A stretch of DNA of 56,070 bases from Chloroflexota bacterium (GCA_025354985.1 JANXLU010000057.1:1-56070); one strand, 5' to 3'; shown: positions 24,159 through 33,461, numbered from the stretch's first letter. The notes: generated by a model from the sequence alone, not told the origin. Numbers and translations: made by a program.

Positions 24159-24944
24159 ATGTCAAAGAGCCGGGAAACGCGACAATTAGAGGAAGCGCAA
24201 CAGCGCAAGCAGTCACTGATTATGTTTGGGGTGATCGGAGCAATTGCGGTTGTCCTGATTGGGGGTGCGATTGTTTACACCAATAGTCAGGGTGATCCTG
24301 ACAGCCCGGCGCTGCCGGCCATTCAAGCTCCCGTGGCGTCTGGGAATACCAGCGGCGTCAATGCGCCGATCAATGCAGGGACGGGTGGTGATCCGGCCAA
24401 CGCTGATTCGGCCAACCGCGCATGGGGTCCGGCGGATGCACCAATTAAGATTGAGGAATTTGTCGACTATCAGTGCCCGGCATGTGGAAGCTTTAATAAG
24501 ACGTTTGAAGCGGGCGTGGTATCCGCCTTTGCACCCACTGGCAAGGTGCGCTGGGAAATTCATGCGTTGCATTTTCTTGAGCGCAACACGACAGAGAGCA
24601 GTGATGCATCAAAGCTGACCCAATGCGCGGCAGAGCAGGGCAAATTTTGGCAGGCACATAATGCCATTTTTGCGAATCAGGCGGGAGAAAATTTAGGCGC
24701 GTTTTCAAAGGTGCGATTAAAGGAATTGGCCCAGAAAATTGGATTGAATGGTGACACGTATGACTCCTGCATGATCAATCCGGCGCGCGACGCCACTGTC
24801 AAAGCCGACAATGATCTTGCCAGCAAGTATCAAGTTTCACAAACGCCATCGTTTGTGGTCAACGGAAAACTGTATGCCGGTGGCAAGAACGTAAACGACT
24901 TTAAGAAAATCTTCTCCGAGGTCGCACCCAACGTGAAGTTCTGA
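24159..24944 (+). CDS. Membrane-anchored DsbA-like thiol oxidoreductase, copy 1
   Basis: 261 residues from ATG 24159. A short charged cytoplasmic tail, one membrane helix (about 22-45), a Gly/Ala/Pro linker, and a thioredoxin-fold domain of the DsbA/Thioredoxin_4 type. The active site is Cys106-Pro-Ala-Cys109 and the cis-proline loop reads VSQTPSFVVNG. It is expected to act outside the membrane in forming or rearranging disulfides. An in-frame start at 24081 precedes a likely promoter and was not used. The next gene is a paralogue. Confidence 0.9.
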   Translation: MSKSRETRQLEEAQQRKQSLIMFGVIGAIAVVLIGGAIVYTNSQGDPDSPALPAIQAPVASGNTSGVNAPINAGTGGDPANADSANRAWGPADAPIKIEEFVDYQCPACGSFNKTFEAGVVSAFAPTGKVRWEIHALHFLERNTTESSDASKLTQCAAEQGKFWQAHNAIFANQAGENLGAFSKVRLKELAQKIGLNGDTYDSCMINPARDATVKADNDLASKYQVSQTPSFVVNGKLYAGGKNVNDFKKIFSEVAPNVKF

Positions 24945-25006
24945 GATCTTGAATAAATGAAGTGATCCCGTGCTGGGTTTAACCCTTGGCGGGATGGAAC
25001 CACGAA

Positions 25007-25759
25007 ATGTCAAAAAAACAACAGCTTCGCGAACTGCAGCGACGTGAACAGCGCAGGAAGACCATCATTACGGTGGCGGTGATTGCCGGTGCTGCCGTCG
25101 TGTTGGTTGGCGCTTTGGTCATAGGTGGCTTGCTGACCAGACAAAACCTGCCGCCGTTGCCTGCGCCAGTTTCCAGTAATCGCGAGTTTCCCGCCAACGC
25201 AGAAGTGAACGGACGGGCATGGGGCCCGGCCAACGCATCCATAAAGATTGAAGAATTCATGGATTATCAGTGTCCGGTGTGCGGAAGTTTTAACAAATCA
25301 AATGAGCCGGACATCGTCAAGGCACTGGCTGCCACCGGCAAGGTGCGCTATGAGATCAAGTATTTGCCCGTGGTGGATACGATCACAAATGGTCGTGAAA
25401 GCAGCGATGCCGGACAGGCGGCGTTGTGTGCTGCAGAGCAAAACAAATTCTGGCCCATGCATAACACCCTGTTTGCCAACCAATTTGCAGAAGGTCGGGG
25501 CACATTTAGCAAGCCACGCATCAAGCAAATCGCCGCGCTGGTTGATGGTTTGAACGCCGATACGTTCGCGGCTTGTCTTGATGGTGACAAGAACGCGTCG
25601 CGTGTGCAATCCGATGCCGCGGAGGCCACACGGCGCGGCGCAAATAGCACGCCGACGTTCTACATCAACGGTCAACGTTTTACCGCGGCAACCATCCCAA
25701 CGTTGGACGATTTCAAAAAGGAAATCGCCCGCATTGCACCAGCTATCAGCCTGAACTAG
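25007..25759 (+). CDS. Membrane-anchored DsbA-like thiol oxidoreductase, copy 2
   Basis: 250 residues from ATG 25007 (MSKKQQLRELQRREQ). Same layout as copy 1: charged tail, one membrane helix, linker, then RAWGPANASIKIEEFMDYQ leading to Cys89-Pro-Val-Cys92, and the cis-proline segment NSTPTFYINGQRF. The two proteins clearly share an origin. The dipeptide between the cysteines differs (PV against PA), so redox potentials may differ. The gap to copy 1 is about 60 bases, so they are likely one transcript. Confidence 0.9.
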   Translation: MSKKQQLRELQRREQRRKTIITVAVIAGAAVVLVGALVIGGLLTRQNLPPLPAPVSSNREFPANAEVNGRAWGPANASIKIEEFMDYQCPVCGSFNKSNEPDIVKALAATGKVRYEIKYLPVVDTITNGRESSDAGQAALCAAEQNKFWPMHNTLFANQFAEGRGTFSKPRIKQIAALVDGLNADTFAACLDGDKNASRVQSDAAEATRRGANSTPTFYINGQRFTAATIPTLDDFKKEIARIAPAISLN

Positions 25760-25790
25760 TAGCTTCGTTCAAGTTCTTGACCAGTAGTTT

Positions 25791-25829
25791 TGCCGGACAT
25801 GTGGTTGCAATGAGCTGACATGCCCGGCA
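25791..25829 (+). terminator. Imperfect hairpin between the DsbA-like pair and mutS2
   Basis: TGCCGGACATGT (25791-25802) pairs with ACATGCCCGGCA (25818-25829) with one mismatch; the loop is 15 nt. No T-run. It may mark the 3' end of the DsbA-like transcript. Confidence 0.4.
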
Positions 25830-25841
25830 GCATGACGCCGA

Positions 25842-28283
25842 ATGATCGCCAAGCATCTTGTTACCCTGGAATTGCCCAAAATTCTGGACCGGCTTGCCCG
25901 CGCCTGTAGTTTTGGCGCGAGCGCGGATCTGGCCCGGACGCTTCATCCAACCGCGGATATGGTTGAAGCCCAACGCCGTATCGCGGAAACGTCGGAGGCC
26001 CGGAAGGCATTGGAGGCAATTGACACGCTGGGTATTGGCGGTGCACGAGATATTCGCGATCTGGCGCGCCGTGCCGGGCGTGGTGGAATGCTTGAGCCAA
26101 GCGAGTTGCTGGAAATCGGCGATACATTGCGCAGTGCGCGCAATGTACAACGCAGCCTGGCAAAGCACGCGGAACTTTATCCGGCTCTGTTCGAGATAAC
26201 TTCGTTGCTAAATCCGCTTGTCGAATTGGCGGATGACATTGCTCGCACCATCGATGACCGGGGTGAAGTACGCGATAACGCCTCGCCCGCCTTGGGTCGA
26301 ATTCGCTCGGCCGTTCGAATCGCCCACGAGCGGTTGATGCAGAAGCTCCAACGCATGGTGAGCGGCGAAAGCGCACAGTATCTGCAGGAAGCCATCATCA
26401 CGCAGCGCAGTGGGCGGTATGTCATTCCCGTGAAGGCGGATTTCAAGGGGCGTATTCCTGGCGTGGTCCACGATCAGAGTAGCAGTGGCATGACGCTGTT
26501 TATCGAGCCGCTGGCGGTGCTGGACCTAAACAATGAATGGCGCGGTCTGCAGATGGAAGAAGAGATCGAGATTCAGCGGATTCTGGTTGCCATTAGTGGT
26601 CGCGTTGGCGCGGAGCGCGACGCGCTTGTTCGCAATGTCGCGCAACTTGCGCAGTTTGACCTGGCGTTGGCGAAGGCCAAGTATGGCGAGGAGTCGCATG
26701 CCGTGGCGGCGCAGCTTTTGTCCGGTTCGGAAAAGTCCGGGGCGGTATTTGCGATCAAACAGGCACGTCACCCGCTACTGCCCGAGGAGCGGGTGGTGCC
26801 GATCGATATATTGTTGGAAAAGGGCACGCGCATACTGGTAATTACCGGGCCCAATACTGGCGGTAAGACCGTGGCAATGAAGACAATGGGCCTGTTTGCC
26901 GCCATGACGCAGTGTGGATTGCACGTGCCAGCCGAGCAGGCCGAGCTGCCGGTTTTTTCCGCGCTTTATGCAGATATAGGTGATGAGCAATCCATCGAGC
27001 AGAGTTTGAGCACGTTTAGCGCGCATATCACCAACGTTGTGTCCTTTTTGTCCAAAGTTGACGGGCAGTCACTGGTGTTAATGGATGAGCTGGGCAGTGG
27101 CACAGATCCAATTGAGGGAGCTGCGCTTGCACGCTCGATTCTTGAGTATTTGCTGGCGACCGGTTCGGTGTGCGTCGTGGCTACGCACTATGCCGAGCTA
27201 AAGAGCTGGGCGGCGCTGACGGACGGGGTCGCCAACGCAAACGTGGCGTTTGACGTCAAGACGCTTCGGCCGTTGTATAAGCTGACCATCGGTCTTCCCG
27301 GGAGGAGCAATGCCTTCGCCATCGCCCAACGCCTGGGGATGCTCTCAGAGATTCTTGATGCGGCACAGGGACACACGGCGCAGGATCAACTGCGTTCCGA
27401 GGATATGCTCACACGGATTGCCCAGCTTCAGCGGCAAACCGAGGCGGCCCGCGATGGAGCAAGACGCGCTGAGCGCGCCGCCGAGAAGAACGCAGATCAC
27501 CTTCGACATCGCTTGAAGGATATTGACCAAGAGCGACGGATGGTTTTGGAACAGGCCCGCGACGAGGCGCTCCGAGAAGTCGAAAGTCTGCGTAATGAAG
27601 TGCGTGCGCTTCGCAACCGGGTGACCGCCGCCGGTGGTTCATCAATTGCGGATGTTCGCGAAATTGAAGCTTTGGTTGCCACAGTTGAGGATGGCACGCG
27701 AAAGCCGGCTGACGTGCGGTTGCCCCAGGAAAATCCGAATCGCACCGAGCCGGACCGGGCTATCGCTCCTTCGACGGGTCCGTTGCCATCCGGCCAGGTC
27801 CGTCCGGTTGTGATGGCGCCCCAAACCAAACGACGCTTGCAGGCCAACGATTCGGTTCGTGTGCGCAGCATGGGCGTGGAGGGTACGATCGCCGCGGTGA
27901 TGGGCGGTGAGGCCGAGGTTTTGATAGGACGGCTGCGCACCATGGTCAAGCTGTCTGACTTGGAGCGGGTAAGAAGGGCGGAACCGGAGCCGGTACATGA
28001 AAATAAATATGAACGGGGTTTTCGCGAAGACAGCCCAGGCATGGAACTTGACATGCGCGGGATGATGACGGAGGAAGGCATCGCCCGCATCGACGATTAT
28101 TTGGACAAAGCCACCCGTGCCGCACTGCCATGGGTGCGGATCATTCACGGCAAGGGTACTGGTGCGTTGCGGACGGCCGTGCGCAAGGCAATCAAGGCAA
28201 ATCCGAATGTGCTGACGTTTGAAAACGGCGAAGAGGGTGAGGGTGGCGATGGAGTGACCGTGGTGAAGCTGCGGCCCGAGTAG
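25842..28283 (+). CDS. mutS2: Endonuclease MutS2
   Basis: 813 residues. N-terminal MutS core and clamp, Walker A GPNTGGKT (Lys342), Walker B LVLMDELGSGTDP, a long Arg/Glu-rich coiled coil (about 515-600), and a C-terminal Smr domain with LDMRG (Asp737) and HGKGTGALR (His769). MutS2 lacks the mismatch-binding domain of MutS; family members suppress recombination or rescue collided ribosomes, with the Smr domain as nuclease. The middle Lys/Arg-rich region resembles the usual KOW-like insert. ATG 25842 has no strong ribosome site. Confidence 0.95.
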   Translation: MIAKHLVTLELPKILDRLARACSFGASADLARTLHPTADMVEAQRRIAETSEARKALEAIDTLGIGGARDIRDLARRAGRGGMLEPSELLEIGDTLRSARNVQRSLAKHAELYPALFEITSLLNPLVELADDIARTIDDRGEVRDNASPALGRIRSAVRIAHERLMQKLQRMVSGESAQYLQEAIITQRSGRYVIPVKADFKGRIPGVVHDQSSSGMTLFIEPLAVLDLNNEWRGLQMEEEIEIQRILVAISGRVGAERDALVRNVAQLAQFDLALAKAKYGEESHAVAAQLLSGSEKSGAVFAIKQARHPLLPEERVVPIDILLEKGTRILVITGPNTGGKTVAMKTMGLFAAMTQCGLHVPAEQAELPVFSALYADIGDEQSIEQSLSTFSAHITNVVSFLSKVDGQSLVLMDELGSGTDPIEGAALARSILEYLLATGSVCVVATHYAELKSWAALTDGVANANVAFDVKTLRPLYKLTIGLPGRSNAFAIAQRLGMLSEILDAAQGHTAQDQLRSEDMLTRIAQLQRQTEAARDGARRAERAAEKNADHLRHRLKDIDQERRMVLEQARDEALREVESLRNEVRALRNRVTAAGGSSIADVREIEALVATVEDGTRKPADVRLPQENPNRTEPDRAIAPSTGPLPSGQVRPVVMAPQTKRRLQANDSVRVRSMGVEGTIAAVMGGEAEVLIGRLRTMVKLSDLERVRRAEPEPVHENKYERGFREDSPGMELDMRGMMTEEGIARIDDYLDKATRAALPWVRIIHGKGTGALRTAVRKAIKANPNVLTFENGEEGEGGDGVTVVKLRPE

Positions 28284-28320
28284 GGATCGCATAAGCCACG
28301 CTGCCGGGGATTACCGTTCT

Positions 28321-28326
28321 TACAAT
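28321..28326 (+). promoter_or_regulatory. -10 box of the GlsB gene
   Basis: TACAAT, 46 bases before the ATG at 28373. Here a normal leader exists, and GAGGTG sits six bases before the start, so not all TACAAT promoters in this window are leaderless. Confidence 0.4.
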
Positions 28327-28372
28327 CGAAAAACAAATACTGACGTATCATCATGCGCCTGAGGTGTGAATC

Positions 28373-28648
28373 ATGGTCATAAGTCTTATCATTAACGGAA
28401 TCATCGGTGCCATCGCGGGTGTGATTGTTCGGGGACGGAGTGCTGGTTGCATAGGCAACATCATTGTTGGAGCGATCGGAGGGTGGTTGGGTAATGTGCT
28501 GGTACGATTCCTGGGTGGCTATGGTTACAACATTACGGCACCTCTGGCAGAGTTTTTGCCCGCCCAGAACCTGGTGCCCATAGCGGTGGGGTTGATCGGC
28601 AGCGTGTTGCTTCTCCTGATATTCCGGACGCTGTTCGGTCGGGATTAG
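28373..28648 (+). CDS. GlsB/YeaQ/YmgE family membrane protein
   Basis: 91 residues, three hydrophobic segments with glycine zipper pattern (IINGIIGAIAGVIVRG, GNIIVGAIGGWLGNVLV, PIAVGLIGSVLLLLIFRTLFG). Matches the PF04226 family, once called transglycosylase-associated. Such proteins are often stress induced; the molecular role is not known. A good Shine-Dalgarno GAGGTG precedes the ATG. Confidence 0.85.
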   Translation: MVISLIINGIIGAIAGVIVRGRSAGCIGNIIVGAIGGWLGNVLVRFLGGYGYNITAPLAEFLPAQNLVPIAVGLIGSVLLLLIFRTLFGRD

Positions 28649-28689
28649 GTTTCAGACCAAACTTGTCGAGCCGGGCAAATAGATAGTAA

Positions 28690-29892
28690 ATGGCAAATAG
28701 TGGCTTAACTAGAACCGTGTTGGTTCTTGCAATCATCGCGCTGGTGTTTTACATCGGCGAACAGATATTTCGACTTGGGGACAAGCTGGGAAATATCGTG
28801 AGCATCCTGGCAGGAGCCTGGTTCCTCAGCGTGCTCGCCCGACCCGTGGTCTCGTGGTTGTCCAATGGCCTGGTGCCACGCGTGCTTTTAAATCGCATGA
28901 CGCCTGGCGCCAAATCCATAGCTGCACGGGTCCGGTTGCCATTTGGTCTGGCGGTGGCGGTCAGTTATGTGACGCTTTTGATTGCCGTATTTGGCTTTAT
29001 TACGCTTGGCGTCACAAGCATTGTGCCGCAGATCAGTGATTTGGTAAACCGGGCACCTGACATATACGCTCAGTTGCCGGCGCAAATTAATCTGGTGTGG
29101 GGTTCCATTGCCCCCAGACTAAATCTGGATCCTCGCGCAATCAACCAATTGTTGGTGAGTGATAGCGTCACCGGTCAGATTCAAAGCGCGGCGGCGTTTG
29201 TGGCGGGTCAAACGCTGCGGATTGCCACGGGTACAGCGACGTTTTTTGGGCAGTTATTTCTTGCGCTTGTACTTAGTCTGTATATTACGACAGACGGCAA
29301 GACATTGGTGCGTGACCTGTTTCGCCTGTTGCCGCAGTCGGCGCACGCCACAGCCAACGCATCCATTGGAGCGGTTGGACATGCGTTTGATGGCTACCTT
29401 CGGGGCGCCGTATTGGCGAGCGCAATCGAGGCCTTTAACGCCACGGTCTGGTTAAGTGTGTTCCGAGTGAATTTTGCGCTTGCACTGGGTGTGATGTATT
29501 TTGTGCTGGCGCTTATCCCCTTGGTGGGTGCACCGGTCAGCATCTCGACTATTCTTCTGGTTACCCTGCTGTTCCAGCCGGCCGTGCTTTTGCCGATGGC
29601 GATCATCCTGGTGGCAGCCACCATTGTCAATGCATATATCATCACGCCCAGACTCATGCGCGATGCAGTCGGCGTGCCGGGCTTGCTGGGCTTGCTGAGT
29701 ACGAGCCTGAGCACTGCGCTGTTTGGTTTTTGGGGACTGTTGTTTGGCGTGCCGGTTGTGGGCGCAATATATGCACTGGTATTCCGGTTTCGTGGTCTGC
29801 ACGCGAATAGTGCGCGCACCGTGGCGCCAGTTGTTGACGTTGATCCGGAGGCCCCGCAGGCGGCCGCCAAGTCCACGGCAAAGTCAGCCTGA
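28690..29892 (+). CDS. AI-2E family transporter
   Basis: 400 residues with about eight membrane helices in the PF01594 pattern: two helices at the N-terminus, a central amphipathic region (LVNRAPDIYAQLPAQINL), a helix-rich second half with GYLRGAVLASAIEAF and a LIPLVGAPVSI loop, then VNAYIITPRLMRDAVGVPGL. Some members export autoinducer-2, others are Na+/H+ antiporters; the substrate cannot be deduced. Its last 9 bases overlap the end of the convergent gene at 29884. Confidence 0.88.
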   Translation: MANSGLTRTVLVLAIIALVFYIGEQIFRLGDKLGNIVSILAGAWFLSVLARPVVSWLSNGLVPRVLLNRMTPGAKSIAARVRLPFGLAVAVSYVTLLIAVFGFITLGVTSIVPQISDLVNRAPDIYAQLPAQINLVWGSIAPRLNLDPRAINQLLVSDSVTGQIQSAAAFVAGQTLRIATGTATFFGQLFLALVLSLYITTDGKTLVRDLFRLLPQSAHATANASIGAVGHAFDGYLRGAVLASAIEAFNATVWLSVFRVNFALALGVMYFVLALIPLVGAPVSISTILLVTLLFQPAVLLPMAIILVAATIVNAYIITPRLMRDAVGVPGLLGLLSTSLSTALFGFWGLLFGVPVVGAIYALVFRFRGLHANSARTVAPVVDVDPEAPQAAAKSTAKSA

Positions 29893-30135
29893 TCCGCTTT
29901 GTCCGGTAAGCTGCAGACCAATAATCAGGAACACAAGACCGACCATGGTCACGATCAGGGGTAAAAATGCGCGCAAATGTCTAAATGCAAAGATTAGCGC
30001 GCCCGGCGGAAAGAACAAAATAAGCAGGCCCCACCCGATGCCGTTTCTGAATGCCATGATGAGCATCCAAATGCCACCTAGAAAGGTCAACAGATAACCG
30101 GGAATAAGAAATAGTGTTCCAATAAATTGGCTCAT
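29884..30135 (-). CDS. Small membrane protein, unknown
   Basis: 83 residues with three hydrophobic segments and FRNGIGWGLLILFFPPGALIF in the middle, a pattern seen in many small uncharacterised inner-membrane proteins. ATG 30135 lies 22 bases after the dinG stop, so it probably ends the dinG transcript. It overlaps the convergent AI-2E gene by 9 bases. Confidence 0.7.
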   Translation of the reverse strand: MSQFIGTLFLIPGYLLTFLGGIWMLIMAFRNGIGWGLLILFFPPGALIFAFRHLRAFLPLIVTMVGLVFLIIGLQLTGQSGSG

Positions 30136-30157
30136 CGTTCAGGGCGCGGTTGAGTTA

Positions 30158-33121
30158 TTAAGTTTTGGGAACGGGCGGAATCTCTCCGACAGGTGTCGTG
30201 CGCTTTAGCCAGCGTTCCGTTGCCAGCCCTATTTGTGCAAGTGTTCCACGAAACTGGGTTGGGTCTGGCAGGGCATTTAGAAAGGAAGCACCGTAACCCT
30301 TGCTGGTCACGCGTTTGTCCAGCACCGCAACCACTCCCCGGTCTTGCTTGGTTCGTATCAACCGCCCAAAACCCTGGCGAAATTTGAGAACTGTTTCCGG
30401 GACGCTATATTCGTTAAACGGATCATCAAAGGTCTCGCTACGCGCCGCAAAAATTGGGTCTGTAGGCACATCAAACGGTAATTTGCAAATGGCAAGCGCA
30501 GTGAGTTTATCACCCTGAATATCAACGCCTTCCCAAAAGCTTCGGGTCCCAAGCAATACGCCGGCTTCGTGGGCGCGAAATTGCTCCAGCAGTGATCGCC
30601 GGCTGACGCCATCGGCCTGTTCAAACACGGTCACCCCGTGACGCGCGAGTTCTGGGGCTATCACGCGACCTGTGGCGCGCAAGGCGCTGTAGCTCGTGAA
30701 CAAGGCCATGCCCCGACCCTTGGACGCTCGAAACAAGTCGATGAGGGCACGCTCAAGTGCTTGTTGATAGCCCGGTTGATTGGGCTCCGGCATGTCGGTT
30801 GGCAGAAAAACGAGCGTGCTGTTTTTGAAGTCAAACGGTGACCCAACTGCCAATTCGCTCGAGTCAGCAGCGTTGAGCCTGTTCTTGATGTAGTTAAAGC
30901 TGGGCTGATTCCTTGTCGCGGGTGTGGCGGTGCGCAAGGTGGCGCTGGTCATCACCACGCTCACCTTGCCCTTCCATAAGTTCTTCTCAAGCAATGGCCC
31001 AACGCGCAGAGGCGCCGTGTTAAGGCGGACGCGCAAGTTGCCTTTGTTTCGACCAAAATTGGGCGTGCTTACATCGGCCCAGTAGATGCGGTCCTTGTCA
31101 TCGGCCTTGCTGATGATGCCGTTTAACTGTTCAATTGCCTCAACAAAGAATCGATTGGCCCCGGTGAGTCGACCAAGCAGAAGCTCCATTTGCTCAAGGT
31201 CATCCCCCTGTTCGGCGAGCCCGTTAATGATGCCACCCAGCCCGCGGCTGACGCTGGTGAGATCATGCAGCAAGTTGTCAAAACTGGATTCAACCGAGCC
31301 CCAACCGGGTGAGCTGCGTGCACCGGAAGTAATGCGCACTCGTTGCGCGTAATCCCCCTGATCGCTTCCCGAGATTCCCGTCAAGAACGCGCCAAGCTCA
31401 TCCCAAAACACGGCGTTGACCGTATGCGCCTTCATCACACTGCTGCTGGTTTTTTCCGCAAGGCGTTCAAACGCCGCAGCCTTGTCAACCGGAAGTGCCG
31501 AGCGCACCTTTGCAAGCACATCCGCAATGACGCCCGCCGATTTTGCGCGGCTAGTGATTGCACCCTTGCTCACCTCGTCCAATTCGCGGGCAACGTCATC
31601 GCGTTCGATTTCATAGGTCAGCGAGTCGGTTGCCGCACCTTCCAAGTGGTGACCTTCATCCAGCACCAGATATTTGTATTCTGGCAGCGCGCGGTTTTCC
31701 ACCGCAATATCGGCAAGAAGGAGTGCGTGGTTGACGATGATCACGTGTGCCGACTCCGCCTGCTTGCGGGCCTGAAAGAAATAGCATTCCGTTGCGGTGC
31801 ATGTCTTCATGTTGCAGGCCGGGTTTTGTGCGCTTAGATGTGCAAATGCCATCCGTTCACCGGGAGACGGGATGAATAGTTCGTCGGCATCACCCGAAAT
31901 CGTGTTGGGCAGCCAAATCAAAATTTTGCTAAGCAGCCTGGCCTCATCCAGTGACCGCGGACCGATGCGGCGCAGATCACTCACGCGGTTTGGGCAGATA
32001 TACCGGGCCTTGCCTTTCATAAGCGCGGCACGAGGTGGCTCGTAGGTTGGCGAATCGGCGCCGTTGCGTGTTTCATGCTGGGCGGTCAGCACGTCAATCA
32101 GCAATGGCACGTCCTTCTCCATCAGCTGCTCCTGAAGGTTGATGGTGTTGGTGCTTACCACTACCCGTTCGCCGTTCTTCATGGCCCACATCAGGGACGG
32201 AATCAAATAGGCAAAGCTCTTGCCCGTCCCTGTGCCCGCCTCAATAAAGGTCATGTCGCCATTGTTAAAGCTTTGCGCAACCTTGCGAAGCATATCCAGC
32301 TGCTGTGGGCGAACTTCGTAGTTGGGCACTTTTTGCTGGAATGCGCCGCCTTCACTCAAAATGTGCACGACTTCGTCCACGACCAACTCTTCAATATGTT
32401 CCGCTGGCGACAACGGGCGCAACTGACCGCCGGCCTTGCGTCTGAGTGCACCAGTCAGCGGGTTGCGTTTGCGTTCGTCGACAACCGCACGCTGAAGCTT
32501 TGCACCCAGGTTGGTTGTAAACGTGCCACGCGCCTGTTGTTGCAATGCCTCCCGCCAAAATGGCGCCAACAGCCAGCCGCTCTTTTCACCCATTCGGGTG
32601 ATTTCTTCCAACACGTCGGTGGGAAGTTCAGTCGCGCGTTGAAAGATGCGCATGTAGAGCTCGGCTGATGCCCGGGCATCATCAAGCGCCCGATGGGCAT
32701 CCTTTAGCACGATGCCAAGTGATGCAGCCAGCGACCCCAGTGAATAGCGACCGGCATGTGGCACCAGGATGCCCGCCAGTTCAAACGTATCCAGTGATTC
32801 GTTCCTGTCAAATACGCGTTGCTTTCTCAGAAACCCCAAATCGAACTGAATGTTGTGACCGATGATGGGCGCATCACCGACAACCTTTTGGGCCTGGCGC
32901 AGGGCATCCCACAGGGGAATGCCATCGCGCTTCACCATTTCGTTGGTGATGTGGGTTATTTCCGTGATTTTCGGCGGGATATCCCGACCCGGGTTTATCA
33001 GCGTGCTCCATTCCTGCTCGATTTCCGATCCATTGAATCGAACGATTCCAATTTCCAGAATTGCATCGCGGTCGGAATCCAGACCGGTGGTTTCAATATC
33101 GAGCGAGACGAGTGAGCGCAT
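30158..33121 (-). CDS. dinG: DinG-type helicase fused to a DnaQ-like 3'-5' exonuclease
   Basis: 987 residues from ATG 33121. Residues 1 to about 165 form a DEDDh exonuclease: LDIETTGL, IGHNIQFDLGFL and HRALDDA carry the four acidic residues and the His. The rest is an XPD/DinG superfamily-2 helicase with Walker A EAGTGTGKSF, DEGHH as motif II, and a Cys-rich stretch (YICPN then NPACNMKTCTATEC) for the iron-sulfur cluster. The fusion is the Gram-positive form of DinG. The ATG at 33133 lies inside the -10 box and cannot be used. Short leader expected. Two palindromes at 33332-33417 lie in the divergent region. Confidence 0.92.
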   Translation of the reverse strand: MRSLVSLDIETTGLDSDRDAILEIGIVRFNGSEIEQEWSTLINPGRDIPPKITEITHITNEMVKRDGIPLWDALRQAQKVVGDAPIIGHNIQFDLGFLRKQRVFDRNESLDTFELAGILVPHAGRYSLGSLAASLGIVLKDAHRALDDARASAELYMRIFQRATELPTDVLEEITRMGEKSGWLLAPFWREALQQQARGTFTTNLGAKLQRAVVDERKRNPLTGALRRKAGGQLRPLSPAEHIEELVVDEVVHILSEGGAFQQKVPNYEVRPQQLDMLRKVAQSFNNGDMTFIEAGTGTGKSFAYLIPSLMWAMKNGERVVVSTNTINLQEQLMEKDVPLLIDVLTAQHETRNGADSPTYEPPRAALMKGKARYICPNRVSDLRRIGPRSLDEARLLSKILIWLPNTISGDADELFIPSPGERMAFAHLSAQNPACNMKTCTATECYFFQARKQAESAHVIIVNHALLLADIAVENRALPEYKYLVLDEGHHLEGAATDSLTYEIERDDVARELDEVSKGAITSRAKSAGVIADVLAKVRSALPVDKAAAFERLAEKTSSSVMKAHTVNAVFWDELGAFLTGISGSDQGDYAQRVRITSGARSSPGWGSVESSFDNLLHDLTSVSRGLGGIINGLAEQGDDLEQMELLLGRLTGANRFFVEAIEQLNGIISKADDKDRIYWADVSTPNFGRNKGNLRVRLNTAPLRVGPLLEKNLWKGKVSVVMTSATLRTATPATRNQPSFNYIKNRLNAADSSELAVGSPFDFKNSTLVFLPTDMPEPNQPGYQQALERALIDLFRASKGRGMALFTSYSALRATGRVIAPELARHGVTVFEQADGVSRRSLLEQFRAHEAGVLLGTRSFWEGVDIQGDKLTALAICKLPFDVPTDPIFAARSETFDDPFNEYSVPETVLKFRQGFGRLIRTKQDRGVVAVLDKRVTSKGYGASFLNALPDPTQFRGTLAQIGLATERWLKRTTPVGEIPPVPKT

Positions 33122-33131
33122 GTGAGAGAAC

Positions 33132-33140
33132 ATTGTAACA
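33132..33140 (-). promoter_or_regulatory. Extended -10 promoter of dinG
   Basis: TGTTACAAT on the minus strand, ten bases before ATG 33121. The start codon at 33133 is part of this box, so 33121 is the true start with a leader of about three bases. Confidence 0.6.
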
Positions 33141-33331
33141 ATCGCACGCCTCTCGATATGCTTCGCGATCATCGCGCCCAACCACCGTTGGCGCGCCAAA
33201 TAACGCGGTCGAAACGTTGGCGGTATTCGGCAAGGTGCATACATCGACCTTTTCAAGGTGGGTTTTGAAGCTGTGGCCGGCACAATGACAATCAGTGGAC
33301 AAAAGGCGGATTTGAGGAGTTTAGCAAAGAA
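33141..33331. other. Intergenic part upstream of dinG, nothing clear
   Basis: The interval 33122-33461 has no gene on either strand. Its left part, after the dinG promoter, shows no recognisable gene, RNA or strong hairpin. The short frames here have no coding look. The right part holds the two palindromes and the promoter of the VOC gene. Confidence 0.5.
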
Positions 33332-33349
33332 TTAGAACAAAAGTTCTTA
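33332..33349. promoter_or_regulatory. LexA-like operator 1 (GAAC-N4-GTTC)
   Basis: TTAGAACAAAAGTTCTTA contains the 12-base core GAAC-AAAA-GTTC, the Gram-positive (Cheo) LexA box pattern. Its centre is 68 bp from that of operator 2. Confidence 0.5.
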
Positions 33350-33391
33350 CTTGTTGATGAGTAGGTTGTGATTCTGGCAGGGAAGTTCGTC

Positions 33392-33420
33392 TTGACAAAT
33401 TAGAACACGCGTTCTAAACT
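33392..33420 (+). promoter_or_regulatory. Promoter of the VOC-protein gene
   Basis: TTGACA (33392-33397), a 17-base spacer and TAAACT (33415-33420): a near-consensus sigma-70-type promoter. Operator 2 sits inside the spacer and the -10, so a bound repressor would block polymerase. Confidence 0.75.
33400..33417. promoter_or_regulatory. LexA-like operator 2, inside the promoter
   Basis: TTAGAACACGCGTTCTAA: seven-base arms TTAGAAC and GTTCTAA match perfectly around ACGC. The core is GAAC-N4-GTTC. LexA is the first candidate; a TetR or MarR regulator with a similar palindrome is possible. Confidence 0.6.
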
Positions 33421-33461
33421 ATGCATCGCGCCGACAAATCCGGTCGCCACGAAGGAGCAAA

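Noticed and set aside
33122-33283. Upstream extension of dinG to 33283 or an ATG at 33133
   Set aside because: The -10 box TGTTACAAT overlaps 33133, so starts above 33121 would lie at or before the promoter.
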